Notes under the pieces: generated by a model
Told to the model about the DNA's origin: nothing
Seen by the model: only the letters and a program-made list of their open reading frames with translations
Databases searched by the model: none
Origin: Chitinophagaceae bacterium
GTDB lineage: Bacteria; Bacteroidota; Bacteroidia; Chitinophagales; Chitinophagaceae
DNA: 33,492 bases
NCBI GenBank assembly: GCA_023957755.1
Contig: JAMLGT010000024.1
Coordinates: 1-33,492 of the forward strand
Direction of reading: 5' to 3'
Translations under genes and position numbers: made by a program
Part shown: positions 32,365 to 33,492 of the stretch, piece after piece
Numbering within the stretch: the first letter of the stretch is position 1
How the letters are laid out: every line of letters starts with the position of its first letter

Positions 32365-32921
32365 AATACTTTCCGGAGTCGATTTTATATGGTCTGATAC
32401 TCCCTTGGTTTCTTTTTGACAAGAAAAAAAACTAAAATGAAAAGAAGTATGAAGGAAATTCCACCGATAGTTACGATGGAGAGGGGAATTCTCTCATAAA
32501 AAAAAATCTAAATCTTTAATAATATTTACCAAATATTAGCCAAAGGCACAAATTTGCATAAAATATTAAAATCCAAATTAAACCCAAATTTTACAGTTGG
32601 CTGCAAAACGAATAGTCAGGGTTATTTGTTCGAAATGGTATTTCTCACAAACCCTTGCTAAGTCGGGATTACCGGGATGCCATGCTCAAATGCCCTCGCG
32701 CTTTGCATTAGCCAAAGATGCTACTGCAAAATCCCGGTTTATCACCAGCAGTTTAAAATAGCACACTATTGCCTTCTGACCAGTGACTGTAGTTTAGAAT
32801 CAAAACCTTTGAGATGTAAATGTAACCCTGTAATCCATAGTTTAGTAGCGTAGTAGCACAGGTTGATCTGTCAATTCGGTGACACGAACCAGAGCTGCAG
32901 ATTAAGGTAAACTTTCGCCGT

Positions 32922-33002
32922 GGTTTGTGTCTTCACAAACCAATTCTTCGCAACATAACGATAAATAAAACGCCTGTTTTATAGTTCGCGAAGACGCAAA
33001 CC
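32922..33002. repeat. Inverted repeat with nested hairpin
   Basis: GGTTTGTG/CACAAACC at 32922-32941 forms an 8-bp perfect stem with a 4-nt loop. GGTTTGTGTCTTC (32922-32934) also pairs at 12 of 13 positions with GAAGACGCAAACC (32990-33002), so two alternative structures compete. It is not followed by a T-run in an obvious terminator position. Confidence 0.55.
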
Positions 33003-33243
33003 AGGGTTGCGGAACTTTCTGGAATATTACGGATCTAATAGTAAGTTTGTGGTTGGTGCCTTTATTTTTATAAAGCCGGAAAAAAGCGTGCAGGTTTTCT
33101 ACTATTGTAAGAACAACCAAAAAGAAAATGGCACATTATACGTACATTTTAGCTTATGAATATTTTTACAATAAGCAAAAAAATTAAGGGTAAACTATGA
33201 AAATAAAACAGCACCACTACATCTAACCAAACGAAAGACAGAA

Positions 33244-33492
33244 ATGTTGGACATTGAACTTCTTAAAAATGATAAAGATAACGAATGGCTGGTCCGGCAA
33301 TTTGAGGCATACCGATTCAATGATACTATGCAGGAGGATAAATTTTTTCCGCGGCCCTACATTTCTATTATTTTTCATTTTAAAGACTGTGCGCATATTT
33401 CCGGGGAATCTTCGCAACAACTGGAACCCTTTTTTGTAGCGCCCATTATCCCCCAGGCTATCATTTTAAAATTTAAAGGGAAGCTGGATACA
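33244..33492 (+). CDS. AraC-family transcriptional regulator, N-terminal part (3' end outside window)
   Basis: ATG at 33244 opens a frame that runs off the window (83 codons). The segment FFPRPYISIIFHFKD, followed by LEPFFVAPI and IPQAIILKFKG, matches the N-terminal domain (DUF6597-like) found in front of AraC HTH domains in many Bacteroidota regulators. The DNA-binding part should lie just to the right. The target is unknown. The 1.3-kb gene-poor region upstream may carry its promoter. Confidence 0.7.
   Translation, partial: MLDIELLKNDKDNEWLVRQFEAYRFNDTMQEDKFFPRPYISIIFHFKDCAHISGESSQQLEPFFVAPIIPQAIILKFKGKLDT

Larger units (their letters stand above)
31919..33243. other. Long gene-poor stretch
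   Basis: About 1.3 kb with no gene I trust. It contains a doubtful 79-codon minus-strand frame (32125-32364), homopolymer-rich sequence at 32420-32520, an inverted repeat at 32922-33002 and the upstream region of the AraC-type gene. Small frames here lack family resemblance. Confidence 0.5.

Overview
The window looks like chromosomal DNA of a Bacteroidota bacterium, probably a Chitinophagaceae/Sphingobacteriia-type relative. The reasons are two type IX secretion system (T9SS) cargo proteins with type-B (CHU_C/gliding-type) C-terminal domains, a PorP/SprF-family partner, SpII lipoproteins, an AraC regulator with a Bacteroidota-type N-terminal domain, weak Shine-Dalgarno sequences and moderate-to-low GC. 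There are two very different halves.

Left half (about 1-12,750): an accessory region in which, apart from a decayed transposase, every recognisable gene is on the + strand. It begins with the 3' part of a sensor histidine kinase, followed by an IS1182-type remnant, a chimeric gene (HigB-like toxin N-half fused to a GxxExxY-type C-half), a Fic protein overlapping a DprA/SLOG-like protein, a second and larger IS1182-type remnant, and a complete-looking IS3-family element that abuts a beheaded HigB-like toxin. Next come that toxin's antitoxin, a complete second toxin-antitoxin pair, two lipoproteins (one with HExxH), a GRAM-domain membrane protein, an S41-type peptidase with a small partner gene, and an HNH-type protein. 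Most of these genes end in a 150-220 bp imperfectly palindromic element. At least four genes or gene pairs are bounded by short complementary sequences: one at the 3' end of the preceding element, one at the 5' end of the gene's own element. This is the expected geometry of integron cassettes, so I propose a divergent integron-like cassette array (or a CALIN, a cluster of attC sites without an integrase). No integrase is in the window, and the core sites match GTTRRRY only in part. This is the main candidate for something undescribed.

Right half (about 12,875-33,492): ordinary chromosomal genes. A secreted S9 (DPP-IV-like) peptidase, murF and a TraB/GumN-family gene form a + strand cluster, convergent with a DUF218/YdcF gene. 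A 2,543-residue PKD/Ig-like T9SS surface protein follows, with an exact-period 1,005-bp tandem duplication and a PorP/SprF-family gene 6 nt downstream. Convergent to these is a 1,248-residue M43-type metalloprotease with eight 47-residue repeats and its own T9SS type-B tail. A DoxX-like membrane protein, a mostly gene-poor stretch of about 1.3 kb and the start of an AraC-family regulator close the window.

Taken together, the left half is a plastic island of toxin-antitoxin, Fic, nuclease-like and envelope genes shuffled by IS elements and by a repeat-based cassette mechanism. The right half is housekeeping plus T9SS cell-surface and secreted enzyme genes.
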